This document shows positions 40,252 to 50,055 of a stretch of 64,000 nt of DNA, piece after piece. The notes beneath the pieces were generated by a model. The model made no database searches. It was not told the origin of the DNA and saw only the letters and a list, made by a program, of their open reading frames with translations. This DNA comes from a virus, in the IMG/VR virus record IMGVR_UViG_3300030390_000715, positions 62,001-126,000 of that record; one strand, 5' to 3'. The position numbers and the translations under genes were made by a program. The stretch's first letter is position 1; every line of letters starts with the position of its first letter.

Positions 40252-41171
40252 TGTCAAATTATTTCGAAAACTTTCCGAGACAACTCTATAAGTTCGGTGA
40301 TGCGGAAGATCCTGTTTACTTTCAAAAGTTAGCCCAATACGTCGATCTAGTCGATAGGGTTGGCGATGATGCAAGTACATATATTGAATATGAGATACTA
40401 GATTTTGATAGACCGGATACCCTAGCACATAAGCTATATGGCACCAGCGAGTATGAGTGGACATTCTTTTCGATGAACCCCCGACTTCGCGAGTCTGGCT
40501 GGCCCATGACTCTTCAAGATGTCAGTGACTATGCGATCAAGAAAGCGTATCCAAATTATGTTTGTCAACTAGGTATTTCTATACCAACAGCCATCGTAGG
40601 CGACTCTGCTGAACTTGGATATGCAGATAGTGCTACAGCAAGAGTTGATGTGTTAGCAAAACATATCGCTATCGCATTTCCTGTCGGGCAGACTGTTACT
40701 ATTGGTAATTTCTACGGTGAAGTACTCGACCTCAATATACAAAATGCTGAAGTGACTATTGGTAATGTCAAAGATAGTGCGAGAAGTACTACGTTCGCTA
40801 CGGGTGATTCTGTAGCAGGTCAAGCCGCTTATTTAGCTCCTACTACTATAACATACGGAACGGCTGATAGCGCAACAATCGCAGTCAATTATCCTATCGT
40901 TTATCAAGACACGATTCCTACTGTCGACTCCGCTATCTCTTTGAATGAAATGCTTTCGGTAAGTACAAAGTATGAATATGAAGGAACACACCATTTCACG
41001 GATTCTGTTGGTGAAGTTGTTGACTATCTATTCTTCGATGGAACGATAACTGCGGTATCGAACATCGATTGGTTGATTGCAGAGAATGACAAGACAAAAA
41101 GAATACGCGTGATCAAGAACCAATTCATTGATAAGATTGTCGGTGAACATAAACGCCTTACTGCGAGATAA
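40251..41171 (+). CDS. 53: baseplate wedge protein (T4 gp53-like), 306 aa
   Basis: gp53 signature near the N-terminus: DFDRPDTLAHKLYGTSEYEWTFFSMN (split, about 51-76). An insertion rich in Asp-Ser-Ala (about 110-215, GDSAELGYADSATARV and similar) separates it from the C-terminal part (IDWLIAENDKTKRIRVIK). T4 gp53 is 196 aa, so this one is clearly longer. Overlaps the gp48 stop by one base. Confidence 0.85.
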   Translation: MSNYFENFPRQLYKFGDAEDPVYFQKLAQYVDLVDRVGDDASTYIEYEILDFDRPDTLAHKLYGTSEYEWTFFSMNPRLRESGWPMTLQDVSDYAIKKAYPNYVCQLGISIPTAIVGDSAELGYADSATARVDVLAKHIAIAFPVGQTVTIGNFYGEVLDLNIQNAEVTIGNVKDSARSTTFATGDSVAGQAAYLAPTTITYGTADSATIAVNYPIVYQDTIPTVDSAISLNEMLSVSTKYEYEGTHHFTDSVGEVVDYLFFDGTITAVSNIDWLIAENDKTKRIRVIKNQFIDKIVGEHKRLTAR

Positions 41172-41174
41172 TTA

Positions 41175-42530
41175 ATGCCTTCGACTCAATCACAATTTAG
41201 TATACTAGAAGCCTCGATAATATCTACGTCCACATATGATGACGAAAGTGTTGTTGATGTAAAAAGTAATGTTCTTGAATTACAATTCTTCGAGCATATT
41301 GGTAAACCTTTTGTCGATGCTAAGATAGTGCTTATCGATGATATGGGTTTAAAAGATGCGCTAGGAATTCAAGGCACAGAGAAGTTTCGAATTGTTATTG
41401 GTGATCCATCGGGTCTCGAAGAACCTTCGATTGTCAAGTATTTTTACATATCAAATATTACACAGACAAAGAAGCTCAATGATCGAAGCGAAATGTTAGC
41501 GATTGATCTAGTAGAGGAGCAAGTGTTCGTTGACGCGGTAAAGCAGTTTAGTAGGTCTTACACCTCAACACTCGAAGATATGATCACTAGTATTTGTGAA
41601 CGTGATCTAGGAAAGACTGTAGATAAAGAAGATTTCGAAGGTAGCGTACAGGGCGTTAGAAAAGTCATTATACCTTTCATGAGCCCTTTGAGCGCAATTC
41701 AGTGGCTGAAGAATCGGGCTACGAGCAAAATTGGTGCACCCATCTATCTGTACTCAAGTCTATATCAAGACGAATTGAAGATGGCTAACTTAGACAAACT
41801 ATTGCAAGCTGATGTAATCAATGATAAACTGCCCCTTAGATTTTCGAAGGCTGTTCAAGGAACAGACGATCCTCTTAGACCTTATTTTGAAGTTTTAGAG
41901 TTAAACGAGATCGGGGGTGATAACGCACTAGAACTTTACGAAGATGGTGCGATCGGCTCTTTCTACTCAAACCTCGATGCAGGTACAGGAAACTCAGTTG
42001 ACAACCACATAACGATTCGTGATATCATTGACGAGTTCTATACGAACGACTTAATCTCTGCTGATACAATTCAATCGATATATGACGATGCTTTGCTGAT
42101 TGGAGGCAAGCTGTCAGATACGTACAACTCTTTACATATTCACCAAGTGACTTCGAGCGGAACTTACAACCAATTCCTCAGTTATCACGACGAATCGACT
42201 CTTCTTGACGATAAAAATAATATAATCGAATCGAGATTAAAGGTTAAAAATAAAATCATTCGTGCTATAATGAAAAAGAATATGATTGATATTGGCATAG
42301 ATGGAAGTATGCTTATTCGAGGTGAAGTTACTGTCGGTAATAAACTCCGCGTGTTATTCTTAAAATCTGATGCTAACGGAGACGAGAAGGATTTAAGCGA
42401 ACAGGTAGACATGAGCAAGTCTGGTGATTATTTTATTGTTGCGATAAATAATAAAATGTCAAGCGAGAGTCATGTAGCACAATTAAGACTGTCTAAACTA
42501 GGTGACCTACCGGATAACTTCACACTATGA
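41175..42530 (+). CDS. 27: baseplate hub (T4 gp27-like), 451 aa
   Basis: Forms the ring that carries the spike at the tail tip. Recognised by SNVLELQFFEHIGKP and AKIVLIDDMGLKDAL in the first tube-like domain, IPFMSPLSAIQWLKNRA (about 157-173) and the late GEVTVGNKLRVLF with SGDYFIVAI, as in gp27/gpD hubs. Overlaps the gp5-like gene by four bases, as expected for partners. Confidence 0.88.
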   Translation: MPSTQSQFSILEASIISTSTYDDESVVDVKSNVLELQFFEHIGKPFVDAKIVLIDDMGLKDALGIQGTEKFRIVIGDPSGLEEPSIVKYFYISNITQTKKLNDRSEMLAIDLVEEQVFVDAVKQFSRSYTSTLEDMITSICERDLGKTVDKEDFEGSVQGVRKVIIPFMSPLSAIQWLKNRATSKIGAPIYLYSSLYQDELKMANLDKLLQADVINDKLPLRFSKAVQGTDDPLRPYFEVLELNEIGGDNALELYEDGAIGSFYSNLDAGTGNSVDNHITIRDIIDEFYTNDLISADTIQSIYDDALLIGGKLSDTYNSLHIHQVTSSGTYNQFLSYHDESTLLDDKNNIIESRLKVKNKIIRAIMKKNMIDIGIDGSMLIRGEVTVGNKLRVLFLKSDANGDEKDLSEQVDMSKSGDYFIVAINNKMSSESHVAQLRLSKLGDLPDNFTL

Positions 42531-43408
42531 ATATTCTAACTCCTATTCAAAAAGAATTTTACGGTGATGACCTTCGTTGGTTCTTAGGCACATGTATTAA
42601 TGCACACCCACCTGCAGGACTAGAGGGGCGCGTAAAAGTTCGAATCAACGGAGTTCATAGCGCAAGTACCGCTGATATTCCGGAGAGGGATTTACCTTGG
42701 GCTCAAGTTCTATTGCCAACTACTGAAGGTGGTTCTTCAGGTATTGGTCGTATTCCTCAGATAGTACAAGGCTCGTTCGTCTTTGGTATGTTCATGGACG
42801 GAGTATCTTCGCAATTGCCCTTAGTACTAGGAACATTACCTAGAATAGAATTACCTTCTTCTGTACAGACTGATCGACGTACTTCAAACGAGAGTGCAAC
42901 GGACTATACAAAACGCAGATTACAGAATGTTACTACTCAAAAATTCAAAGATGATGGTGTACGAAACGCCTCTGTTGGATTACGTAGACAACAATCGATG
43001 AAGTTCTTTATTGATAATGGATATGATTTAATTCAAGCCTCAGCTATTACAGGTGCGCTTCAGGCTGAATCGCGATTCATTTTATACGACGAGCAGTGGT
43101 ATGATTCACTAACTACTCCTAAACTTGGCATTGCTAACTGGAGAAAAGTAGCTACGCTTGGTAGTCGATATACTAATCTATTGAATTTTGCTTCTCAATT
43201 CTCACCCAACGCTGACTGGAAATTATTCTCTATTCAGTTGCAGTTCGTGTTGTATGAATTGAGGAACGATTTCAATCAAGTCAATAGTCGTTTAATAGCA
43301 ACCACTAATGTCAAGGATGCGAGTGAAGTTGTCAATAGATACTATCTCAAGAACACGAATGAAAGCTACAAGTTGGCTCAACAAGCCTACGAAGAGGTCT
43401 TATCATAA
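42527..43408 (+). CDS. 5: spike part 1: gp5-like OB domain plus tail lysozyme
   Basis: Residues 15-110 look like the gp5 OB domain (FLGTCINAHPP, GRVKVRINGVHS, PWAQVLLPT, GSFVFGMFMDG). Residues about 155-285 form a tail-lysozyme-2-type domain: FFIDNGYDLIQASAITGALQ with AESRF, then GIANWRKVA and QLQFVLYEL. It would cut peptidoglycan during DNA entry. T4 gp5 carries these domains plus a beta-helix in one chain; here the beta-helix is in another gene. Confidence 0.85.
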   Translation: MNILTPIQKEFYGDDLRWFLGTCINAHPPAGLEGRVKVRINGVHSASTADIPERDLPWAQVLLPTTEGGSSGIGRIPQIVQGSFVFGMFMDGVSSQLPLVLGTLPRIELPSSVQTDRRTSNESATDYTKRRLQNVTTQKFKDDGVRNASVGLRRQQSMKFFIDNGYDLIQASAITGALQAESRFILYDEQWYDSLTTPKLGIANWRKVATLGSRYTNLLNFASQFSPNADWKLFSIQLQFVLYELRNDFNQVNSRLIATTNVKDASEVVNRYYLKNTNESYKLAQQAYEEVLS

Positions 43409-45318
43409 TGAGCAATGACGTATTAAAGAGTGAAGTCGAAGCAAGTTTTAAATCAATCGACGAAACTCCTATTATCGAAAACTCTAAAAGAGCGATTGAA
43501 AGCCAAAAGAATACTGCTGAAACAATAGCGGGTTCTATCGCAGGTCAAGTAGAAGGTGGCATTCAATCCATCACCTCTAAAATAGACGAATATAGCGATA
43601 AAGTAAACACTGTATCTACAGAAGGATTACTCGACGATGGACTTCAAAGTCTCAAGGGTATGGGTACCGATGCAGTCAATACAGCAATATCAGGCTTTTT
43701 AGGTTCAAGCGGATCTTCTGTTAAAGTTGTATTTACTGATCCAGATTCTAACGGTATGGTATACCCACTATCATCATCGCTCGAAGCGTCCGGTGGTGCG
43801 AGTGCTACGGTATCAGCGATACTTCAGTTGATCACAGGACTAGGAGTAGGACCAGGCAGTCTTCAGAAAGTAGTTGCTGATGCAAGCCCCGCTGGACTAA
43901 TCAGCGCAACAAAATCCATTACTGGTAAATTAGGCGCATTCGATGGGGCTGAAGCTATCGCTTCGCTCACAGAAAATGCTATCAACTCAGTCAAGATCGA
44001 TCTAGAAAATGCCACAACGGGCAGTCTGGCTAACATCAAAGATAATAGCGGTAATGTTCTTAATACACTTAATAAGACAATAACGAATATTCCTTCGACT
44101 TGGGATTCTGACGGCATTGTCACTTCAGTAACATCTATTACGGGTGTCGCTAAAAATAACGATAGCGCATTCAATCTGTCTATGACTGATCTTGATAATT
44201 CTATTGTCGACCTTAAAGGTGCAGTGACTAAGAGCCAAGACATCTCAGCTAATTCCGCAGGACAAGTTTCTGATCTAACTAATCTATCAGGTGGCAAAGA
44301 CGGCACGTCCGTAAAGTCTGATCTTGATAATGGCGCGAATTACTATAGAGCTAATTTCTCAAAGAGTGGCGACGAGTATAGAAGTGTTGTTAAAAGAAGA
44401 GTGGCTAAAGATTCTAAGAGAGGAATTATACAAGGTATTAGTCAAGACGCTCTCAGCGACATTAGGAGTCGTTTCACAGCATTCAATTCACCCTTCACGC
44501 TGTCTGATGTTGTTATCAACGAAGTAATCAATTTATCGCAAGGAGATGTCGCTGATTTTTCGCAAGCAGTTAAACTCCTACATGATCAAACTGGTAAAGA
44601 GTATGATGTTGTTAAATCATTCTTACAGACAATCGATACGACAATCCATGCGGCAACAAGACCCGTATTATCTGATATAGTCTTTGCGGAGCCTTATGTT
44701 ATTGGTTCATATCAAAAGAATTGGAATAAAGGCGCAGGCGATCCAGTCTTTCCGTACATATCTTCGCTCGAAGAATTACGGGCTGAAATCAAGAATATAC
44801 AGCGAGAAGTTACTGAAGTTGTTGTGCATTGGACCGAGACCCATACAGATAAGAATATAGGTTCTGAAGAAGTCAATAAATATCATTTAGTCGCTGGGTT
44901 AGATGGAATTGGCTATCACTACATTATTCGTCGCGATGGTTCTCTTCAGAGAGGTCGACCCATTAATATACAAGGTCAACACTCACCAAAGAACTTTCAC
45001 GATCTCCGTAGTTTATCGATAGCGTTTGTTGGTGGAATTAACGTACCGAGCGGTACACCCAATAGTGAAAACTTCTTGTCCGCACAGTCGTTGACCCGTA
45101 GTCAGTTTAACACATTCGATCATGTCTGTCGAGCAATATATAATGCTATTCCTGGTATTCAAATTGTAGGTCATATCGATATAGATGATGATGAATTAGA
45201 TCCAGGCTTTGATGTTATATCCTACGCACAATCGAACTTTGGATTAAAGAGCGAGTTCAAGACTCCGCTCAAGCAACAACCCTTTACAGCTAAAGAGTTA
45301 TTAACAAATGACGAATAA
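43408..45318 (+). CDS. spike part 2: tail protein with C-terminal N-acetylmuramoyl-L-alanine amidase domain
   Basis: Residues 1-450 are Ser/Thr/Gly-rich and largely helical, perhaps for packing in the hub. Residues about 465-610 are an amidase_2 domain (zinc amidase): VVVHWTET with His474, GYHYIIRRDGSLQRGRP, SLSIAFVGG, GHIDIDDDELDPGFDV with His589 and Asp598. The Tyr/His set for T7-lysozyme-type catalysis is present. It gives the tail a second, different cell-wall cutter. Overlaps its neighbours by one and eleven bases. Confidence 0.85.
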   Translation: MSNDVLKSEVEASFKSIDETPIIENSKRAIESQKNTAETIAGSIAGQVEGGIQSITSKIDEYSDKVNTVSTEGLLDDGLQSLKGMGTDAVNTAISGFLGSSGSSVKVVFTDPDSNGMVYPLSSSLEASGGASATVSAILQLITGLGVGPGSLQKVVADASPAGLISATKSITGKLGAFDGAEAIASLTENAINSVKIDLENATTGSLANIKDNSGNVLNTLNKTITNIPSTWDSDGIVTSVTSITGVAKNNDSAFNLSMTDLDNSIVDLKGAVTKSQDISANSAGQVSDLTNLSGGKDGTSVKSDLDNGANYYRANFSKSGDEYRSVVKRRVAKDSKRGIIQGISQDALSDIRSRFTAFNSPFTLSDVVINEVINLSQGDVADFSQAVKLLHDQTGKEYDVVKSFLQTIDTTIHAATRPVLSDIVFAEPYVIGSYQKNWNKGAGDPVFPYISSLEELRAEIKNIQREVTEVVVHWTETHTDKNIGSEEVNKYHLVAGLDGIGYHYIIRRDGSLQRGRPINIQGQHSPKNFHDLRSLSIAFVGGINVPSGTPNSENFLSAQSLTRSQFNTFDHVCRAIYNAIPGIQIVGHIDIDDDELDPGFDVISYAQSNFGLKSEFKTPLKQQPFTAKELLTNDE

Positions 45319-46762
45319 AGTAGATAATTTAGACGCACGAGAAAAAAATCTAGGTGTTGGTCAAGAAGATACCGTCGGTGTGCCAAAGGATGGATTCAGT
45401 GATCCGTCAGGCGAATTTCCTAAGCGAGAATATTTCTTTAGCTCAAGTGTAAACAAAGCCGCTAAAGGCGAGAAAGTTAATAATCTTGATATTGGTGGTG
45501 GTGATCTAGGTGTATCGATTGATATGCCTAGCCAAGAGCCTTCGATGTATCCTCACAACGATACTAACGAAACTCCTTCGGGTCATGTTATCGAGTATGA
45601 CGATACGCCCGGGGGTGAAAGAATATTATTAAAGCACAGAACAGGCGCTGGTGTAGAAATGAGGGCTGACGGCACAGTAGTTGTCGTGTCTAAAAATAAA
45701 AGAATTGAAGTGACAGGCGGTGATCATACCGCAATTATTGAAGGGGATGGTGATCTTGTTTATAAAGGTAGTCTTAATTTACGTGTTAGTGGTGATTATA
45801 ATGTCGACGTGGGTGGCGATTATAAAGTCACTGTCGCCGGTGACACCAAAGAAAGTATAAAAGGTCGGCACAACAAAACTGTCGGTAAAGATCAGAACTA
45901 TACGATACGAGGTTCGAGAGGAGCGCAAGTGGTAGGTATGAACACCGAAACACTATTAGGCTCTACTAATGTATTAGTTAAAGGTGATCAGAAAAATTAT
46001 GTTGAAGGTGATATTGAGATGTTATCGTCTAACAATATTACACAAACTGCTGTCAACGAGTGGGTCGTCGCGTCGAGCGTGGCAGGTATTAGCGCAAGAC
46101 ATATTAGCGTTATCGGTCATAAAGGAACAATAGGTGGTTCAACAATTGACTATTACGGCAAGACGTATGGTGGTATGCCAGGAGGTCTAACTAATCTTGC
46201 GACATTCTACGGAACATTGGTCGGTAAAGCTACAGAAGCGAATCATGCAGATTATGCTATTAAATCATCTATCGCAGAATATGCAAGTGGTGCGGCTAAG
46301 GCGTTAGTAGCCGCTAAAGAAAAGCCAACTACAATTTCATCCCCTAATCCAATACCCGGAATTATGACATATCTTCCTTTAGCACCCACAGCACCTTTAC
46401 CAAACCCCGCTATAGTAGAGATGCAGTTATCGACAAGCAACTACGGAATCAGAAATGTTGAGGTCGACCCTTTACTTAAAGAAAAGATAAGTAAGTCGGA
46501 TGACTACAAAGAATTGTTTAATGAAGATCCTTCGATTCATGAGATAAGATCGAAGCTAAGAGATACAGCGCATTTTAACAATAATGCATTTACGAGCTTT
46601 CTTGTAAGTGAAAATAAACTTAACAGAGATTTTAAAAAGAACATTCCTAGAAACATTGGTAGATCAGCAAATAAGAAAGGAACAATTCATTTCGGAACTA
46701 CTACATTAGGAAACAATCCCGCTGACACGAGAAGCAAAAGATTTAAGGTGAACACAAAATGA
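45308..46762 (+). CDS. spike part 3: gp5 C-terminal beta-helix protein, 484 aa
   Basis: Residues 95-240 match the gp5/VgrG pattern: HVIEYDDTPGGERILLKHRTG leading into GVEMRADGTVVVV, then repeated short strands (VSGDYNVDVGGDYKVTVAGD, KGRHNKTVGKDQNYTIRG) that form a triple-stranded beta-helix needle. The rest is helical and polar, ending in KKGTIHFGTTTLG. Probably trimeric and attached to the OB/lysozyme protein. Overlaps its neighbours by 11 and 4 bases. Confidence 0.82.
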   Translation: MTNKVDNLDAREKNLGVGQEDTVGVPKDGFSDPSGEFPKREYFFSSSVNKAAKGEKVNNLDIGGGDLGVSIDMPSQEPSMYPHNDTNETPSGHVIEYDDTPGGERILLKHRTGAGVEMRADGTVVVVSKNKRIEVTGGDHTAIIEGDGDLVYKGSLNLRVSGDYNVDVGGDYKVTVAGDTKESIKGRHNKTVGKDQNYTIRGSRGAQVVGMNTETLLGSTNVLVKGDQKNYVEGDIEMLSSNNITQTAVNEWVVASSVAGISARHISVIGHKGTIGGSTIDYYGKTYGGMPGGLTNLATFYGTLVGKATEANHADYAIKSSIAEYASGAAKALVAAKEKPTTISSPNPIPGIMTYLPLAPTAPLPNPAIVEMQLSTSNYGIRNVEVDPLLKEKISKSDDYKELFNEDPSIHEIRSKLRDTAHFNNNAFTSFLVSENKLNRDFKKNIPRNIGRSANKKGTIHFGTTTLGNNPADTRSKRFKVNTK

Positions 46763-47517
46763 TACTACTGGTTAATCCACAATATAATCCTGACTTCGAA
46801 GATGATATAACGTCTACGACTAAACTAGGTCCTGGCATATCTCTTGCGAAGTTCTTAGGTGCTAAAGGATCGCGTACACAACTTGATACGCTATATGCGG
46901 AAGACTTCTTTGGTGCACCTGATAAAAGACAGATTGCTCGTAATCTAGTCCTACACACTCAAGTCATCCAGTCAGTAATAGCAAACTCGTTTTTCTCTAG
47001 GCATCGCTTAGTTGTGAGCGAAGGAATATACGAACCTAATCCAAAGTTCACAGTAGAAGAACGCGCTGTCGGGAGTGAAGCGCAAGCTAAGAAACTAGCG
47101 AGTGAAAATAAAGGATCGTTTGGTAAAGGTCCGGACGGATGGATAGCTCGTATTCCAACTTATATCGGTGAGAGACCCACCGCTGGCAGTATCAATGATT
47201 TAAGAAGAACCGGTAGAGCCGTAGCGTATCAGCTTGTCGACAAGAAAGGTAAGTCAGACCCACAAATGTCGTTTGACCTAGCAGTGTACTTAAAAGACTA
47301 TTGCAATTATGATAAACTGACACTTGACTACGATACGTTCGATCCGTCGGGTGATCTCACATGCTCGATTATATTAGAGATGCCAAAAGTTCCAACAACA
47401 TACGACCTTTCATTTAAATATGATCTTGAAACGACATACAATGGTGAGCTTCAAGCAAAAGACGAACTACTCGAAATACTTCCTGAAGTAGAAAGTATAT
47501 TTGATTTCTTCTCTTGA
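46759..47517 (+). CDS. baseplate-region protein of unknown function, 252 aa
   Basis: Contains ILHTQVIQSVI-like helices (LVLHTQVIQSVIANSFF, about 63-79), SEGIYEPNPKFTVEERAVG and a C-terminal CSIILEMPKVPTTYDLSF strand pair. A cell-wall peptidase fold is conceivable from the beta-rich end and its place, but no zinc triad is clear. Coupled to the spike gene by an ATGA overlap. Confidence 0.6.
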   Translation: MILLVNPQYNPDFEDDITSTTKLGPGISLAKFLGAKGSRTQLDTLYAEDFFGAPDKRQIARNLVLHTQVIQSVIANSFFSRHRLVVSEGIYEPNPKFTVEERAVGSEAQAKKLASENKGSFGKGPDGWIARIPTYIGERPTAGSINDLRRTGRAVAYQLVDKKGKSDPQMSFDLAVYLKDYCNYDKLTLDYDTFDPSGDLTCSIILEMPKVPTTYDLSFKYDLETTYNGELQAKDELLEILPEVESIFDFFS

Positions 47518-47523
47518 AAAGAC

Positions 47524-47531
47524 TATAAATA
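47524..47531 (+). promoter_or_regulatory. T4-type late promoter box
   Basis: Exact TATAAATA, 20 bases before the gp25 start. Confidence 0.75.
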
Positions 47532-47551
47532 AAAGAAAAGGGCGATAATGC

Positions 47552-48214
47552 ATGGCTAAGATTTTCTCTACAGAGGACGGTAAACTTAACACTAGTGTTA
47601 GGCTTACGAGCGAACGACTGTATACTGACTTCGATCTAGTCTTCGAGAAAAAGACATCTACGGATGGCGATATCTTTAAAAAGACCGATGCGGGTGCAGT
47701 AAAGCAGGCTATTAAAACTCTGCTATTAACTAATCGTTTCGAGAAGCCTTATAGACCACAATTCGGTGCTGACCTATATTCACTATTGTTTAGTCTAGCT
47801 GACGAAGAATCGGGCGAAGAAATATCTTCGGCTATCACAGAAGCGATTGAACGATACGAGCCAAGGGTTGCAGTACAGAGACTTCAAGTATCAGCCACAC
47901 CTGATTACAATACGGTCGATGTTACAATAGAATTTCGTGTTATCAATACACAATTAATTGATACACTGCGATTAAGTATCACTGATCAAATAGCCGGACC
48001 AGATAGAGGCGTGGTTGTTCCTGTCACTGTAGCTGATATACCTCAACAAGTAATTAAGACTGAATACGATAATCGCATATTATCAGAGTTTGGACTTTAC
48101 TTGTCAAGAGATATAGGTAAAACTATTGACGGTGCAATTCTAACTCAAGACGGTGACGAAATAGCATTCGCAGATACTTCTGGCAATGTACTTATCATAT
48201 CTACCCCATCTTAA
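47552..48214 (+). CDS. 25: baseplate wedge (T4 gp25-like), 220 aa
   Basis: The gp25/sheath-initiator core is at residues 15-150: TDFDLVFEKK, GAVKQAIKTLLLTNRFEKPYRP (split), FGADLYSLLF and the conserved YEPRV (about 108-112), then VTIEFRV. T4 gp25 has 132 aa; about 70 additional C-terminal residues are present here. Has its own late box. Confidence 0.92.
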   Translation: MAKIFSTEDGKLNTSVRLTSERLYTDFDLVFEKKTSTDGDIFKKTDAGAVKQAIKTLLLTNRFEKPYRPQFGADLYSLLFSLADEESGEEISSAITEAIERYEPRVAVQRLQVSATPDYNTVDVTIEFRVINTQLIDTLRLSITDQIAGPDRGVVVPVTVADIPQQVIKTEYDNRILSEFGLYLSRDIGKTIDGAILTQDGDEIAFADTSGNVLIISTPS

Positions 48215-48229
48215 CGGAGAGAAAGCGTA

Positions 48230-50026
48230 ATGGCTACAACCATTAAATCTACTGATCTAGATTTTAACGAAATAAAGAATAGTCTAAAAGTGCATCTACA
48301 GAACAGTGCGGAATTTAGTGACTATAACTTTGAGGCTTCGGCTCTATCGAGTCTTCTTGACGTTCTAGCCTATAACACACACCAAAATAGTTTGGTCGCT
48401 AACTACGCTTTGAACGAATCGTTTTTAAGTACCGCACAGCTTAGATCGTCTCTTGTTGGTCTTGCAAGTAGCTTGGGCTACACTGTCAATTCAAGAACAG
48501 CTTCATATGCTGTCGTGAATCTATTCACAACAATCGATGTTAATCCTCCGTCGAGCGTAACATTACCTGCGGGCAGTACATTTTCATCTACTGTCGATAA
48601 CAAGACTTATACGTTCCAAACACGAAATACCCTTATCGCAAGAAACAATGGAAGCGATCAGTACTTCTTCGCGATTGATGGTAATCAGAATGTTCCTATC
48701 TATGAAGGTGTTGTCAAAACAAAATCATTCATTGCTGGTCAAGGCAGTGATCTCGACTCATATGTTATACCAGTAACAAACTTAGACCTAGATACAGTCA
48801 AAGTCACAGTGTTTGATTCACCATCTTCTATAAACGGAAAGACGTTTATCAACATTAACGGTGCGACTTCAATTAACGAAAAAACGCGCTTGTTCGTGTG
48901 TAAAGAGACACCCAACGGATTCTATGAGTTGTCGTTTGGTAATGGTGTTCGTCTAGGTTCTCAAGCACCCGTTGCAGGCAATAAAATTCTTGTCGAATAC
49001 ACTGCTGTATCTGGAGCTGAAGCGAACGGTGCAAGAACATTTAGCCCTGATGCACAGATTGCAGGCGGCTATGATATTACTGTAACGACTATCGCACAAT
49101 CTGGTGGTGGTAACGCAAAAGAATCAATTGAGTCGATTCGTAAAAACGCGCCTTACATATACGCTTCGCAGAACAGAATGGTCACTGCTGAAGACTATGC
49201 CGCTTTGACACTCAGAAGCTATGCTAATGTTATAAAGGACATCAAAGCTTGGGGCGGTGAAGATAATTTTCCTGCGACATACGGATCAGTCTTTCTATCA
49301 ATCGAATTCTCTACGACCGACGCTACTGTTATAACTAACACTAAAGAAGCCATAACGAATCTTGCAAAAGACTTATCGGTCGCTTCATTCGACATTAAAT
49401 TTTCTGATCCAGTAGACACGTTCCTTGAAGTGAAAACATTCTTTCAATTCAATCCTAACTTGACTTCATCCTCTCGTTCGCAAGTCGAGACGAATGTGGC
49501 TAGTGCTATGGAAACATACTTCGAGAATAATCTTGGTGCGTTCGACAAGTCTTTCCGAAGATCGAATATGCTAAGTGCTATTGATGCGGTCGATGGTTCT
49601 GTATTGTCCAGTCGCGCAGAAATTAGTATGCAGTCAAGATTCGATCCTAAACTCGGTGCGGTTGATTACATCATTAATTATCCAACTTCAATAAGTCCTC
49701 CTGATGATACGCTATATGTTATTAGTTCAGGCAACTTCTTTATTAACGGTAAGATATGTTTTCTCCGGAATGTTCTTGATTCAAATGTCATTCAAGCTAT
49801 TAGTGTCGCTACCGGCATTGCGGAAGTCGATGACATTGGTTCTTATGATGCAGGCGCAGGAACAGTAACATTAAACTCGTTTGGCGGCACACTCATTAAT
49901 GGTGAATTTGTCAAGATTAATGCCACTCCGGCTAACCAGTCAGTGATCAATCCTTTCAGAAATAACATTCTGAAATTCGATGCTACAGCTTCAACGGCTC
50001 TAGCAGTACTCACAGATACAGTATAA
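48230..50026 (+). CDS. 6: baseplate wedge (T4 gp6-like), 598 aa
   Basis: Forms the inner baseplate ring. Recognised by SALSSLLDVLAYNTHQNSLV and ANYALNESFLSTAQLRSSLV at about residues 43-82, GLASSLGY, NGFYELSFGNGVRLG (about 229-243) and APYIYASQNRMVTAEDYAA (about 306-324), all typical of gp6/gpJ. Length close to T4 (660 aa). Confidence 0.93.
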   Translation: MATTIKSTDLDFNEIKNSLKVHLQNSAEFSDYNFEASALSSLLDVLAYNTHQNSLVANYALNESFLSTAQLRSSLVGLASSLGYTVNSRTASYAVVNLFTTIDVNPPSSVTLPAGSTFSSTVDNKTYTFQTRNTLIARNNGSDQYFFAIDGNQNVPIYEGVVKTKSFIAGQGSDLDSYVIPVTNLDLDTVKVTVFDSPSSINGKTFININGATSINEKTRLFVCKETPNGFYELSFGNGVRLGSQAPVAGNKILVEYTAVSGAEANGARTFSPDAQIAGGYDITVTTIAQSGGGNAKESIESIRKNAPYIYASQNRMVTAEDYAALTLRSYANVIKDIKAWGGEDNFPATYGSVFLSIEFSTTDATVITNTKEAITNLAKDLSVASFDIKFSDPVDTFLEVKTFFQFNPNLTSSSRSQVETNVASAMETYFENNLGAFDKSFRRSNMLSAIDAVDGSVLSSRAEISMQSRFDPKLGAVDYIINYPTSISPPDDTLYVISSGNFFINGKICFLRNVLDSNVIQAISVATGIAEVDDIGSYDAGAGTVTLNSFGGTLINGEFVKINATPANQSVINPFRNNILKFDATASTALAVLTDTV

Positions 50027-50029
50027 ATA
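50022..50029 (+). promoter_or_regulatory. T4-type late promoter box
   Basis: Exact TATAAATA overlapping the gp6 stop codon, 26 bases before the gp8 start. Confidence 0.75.
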
Positions 50030-50055
50030 GATACATATTAATAAGAGAACTAATC

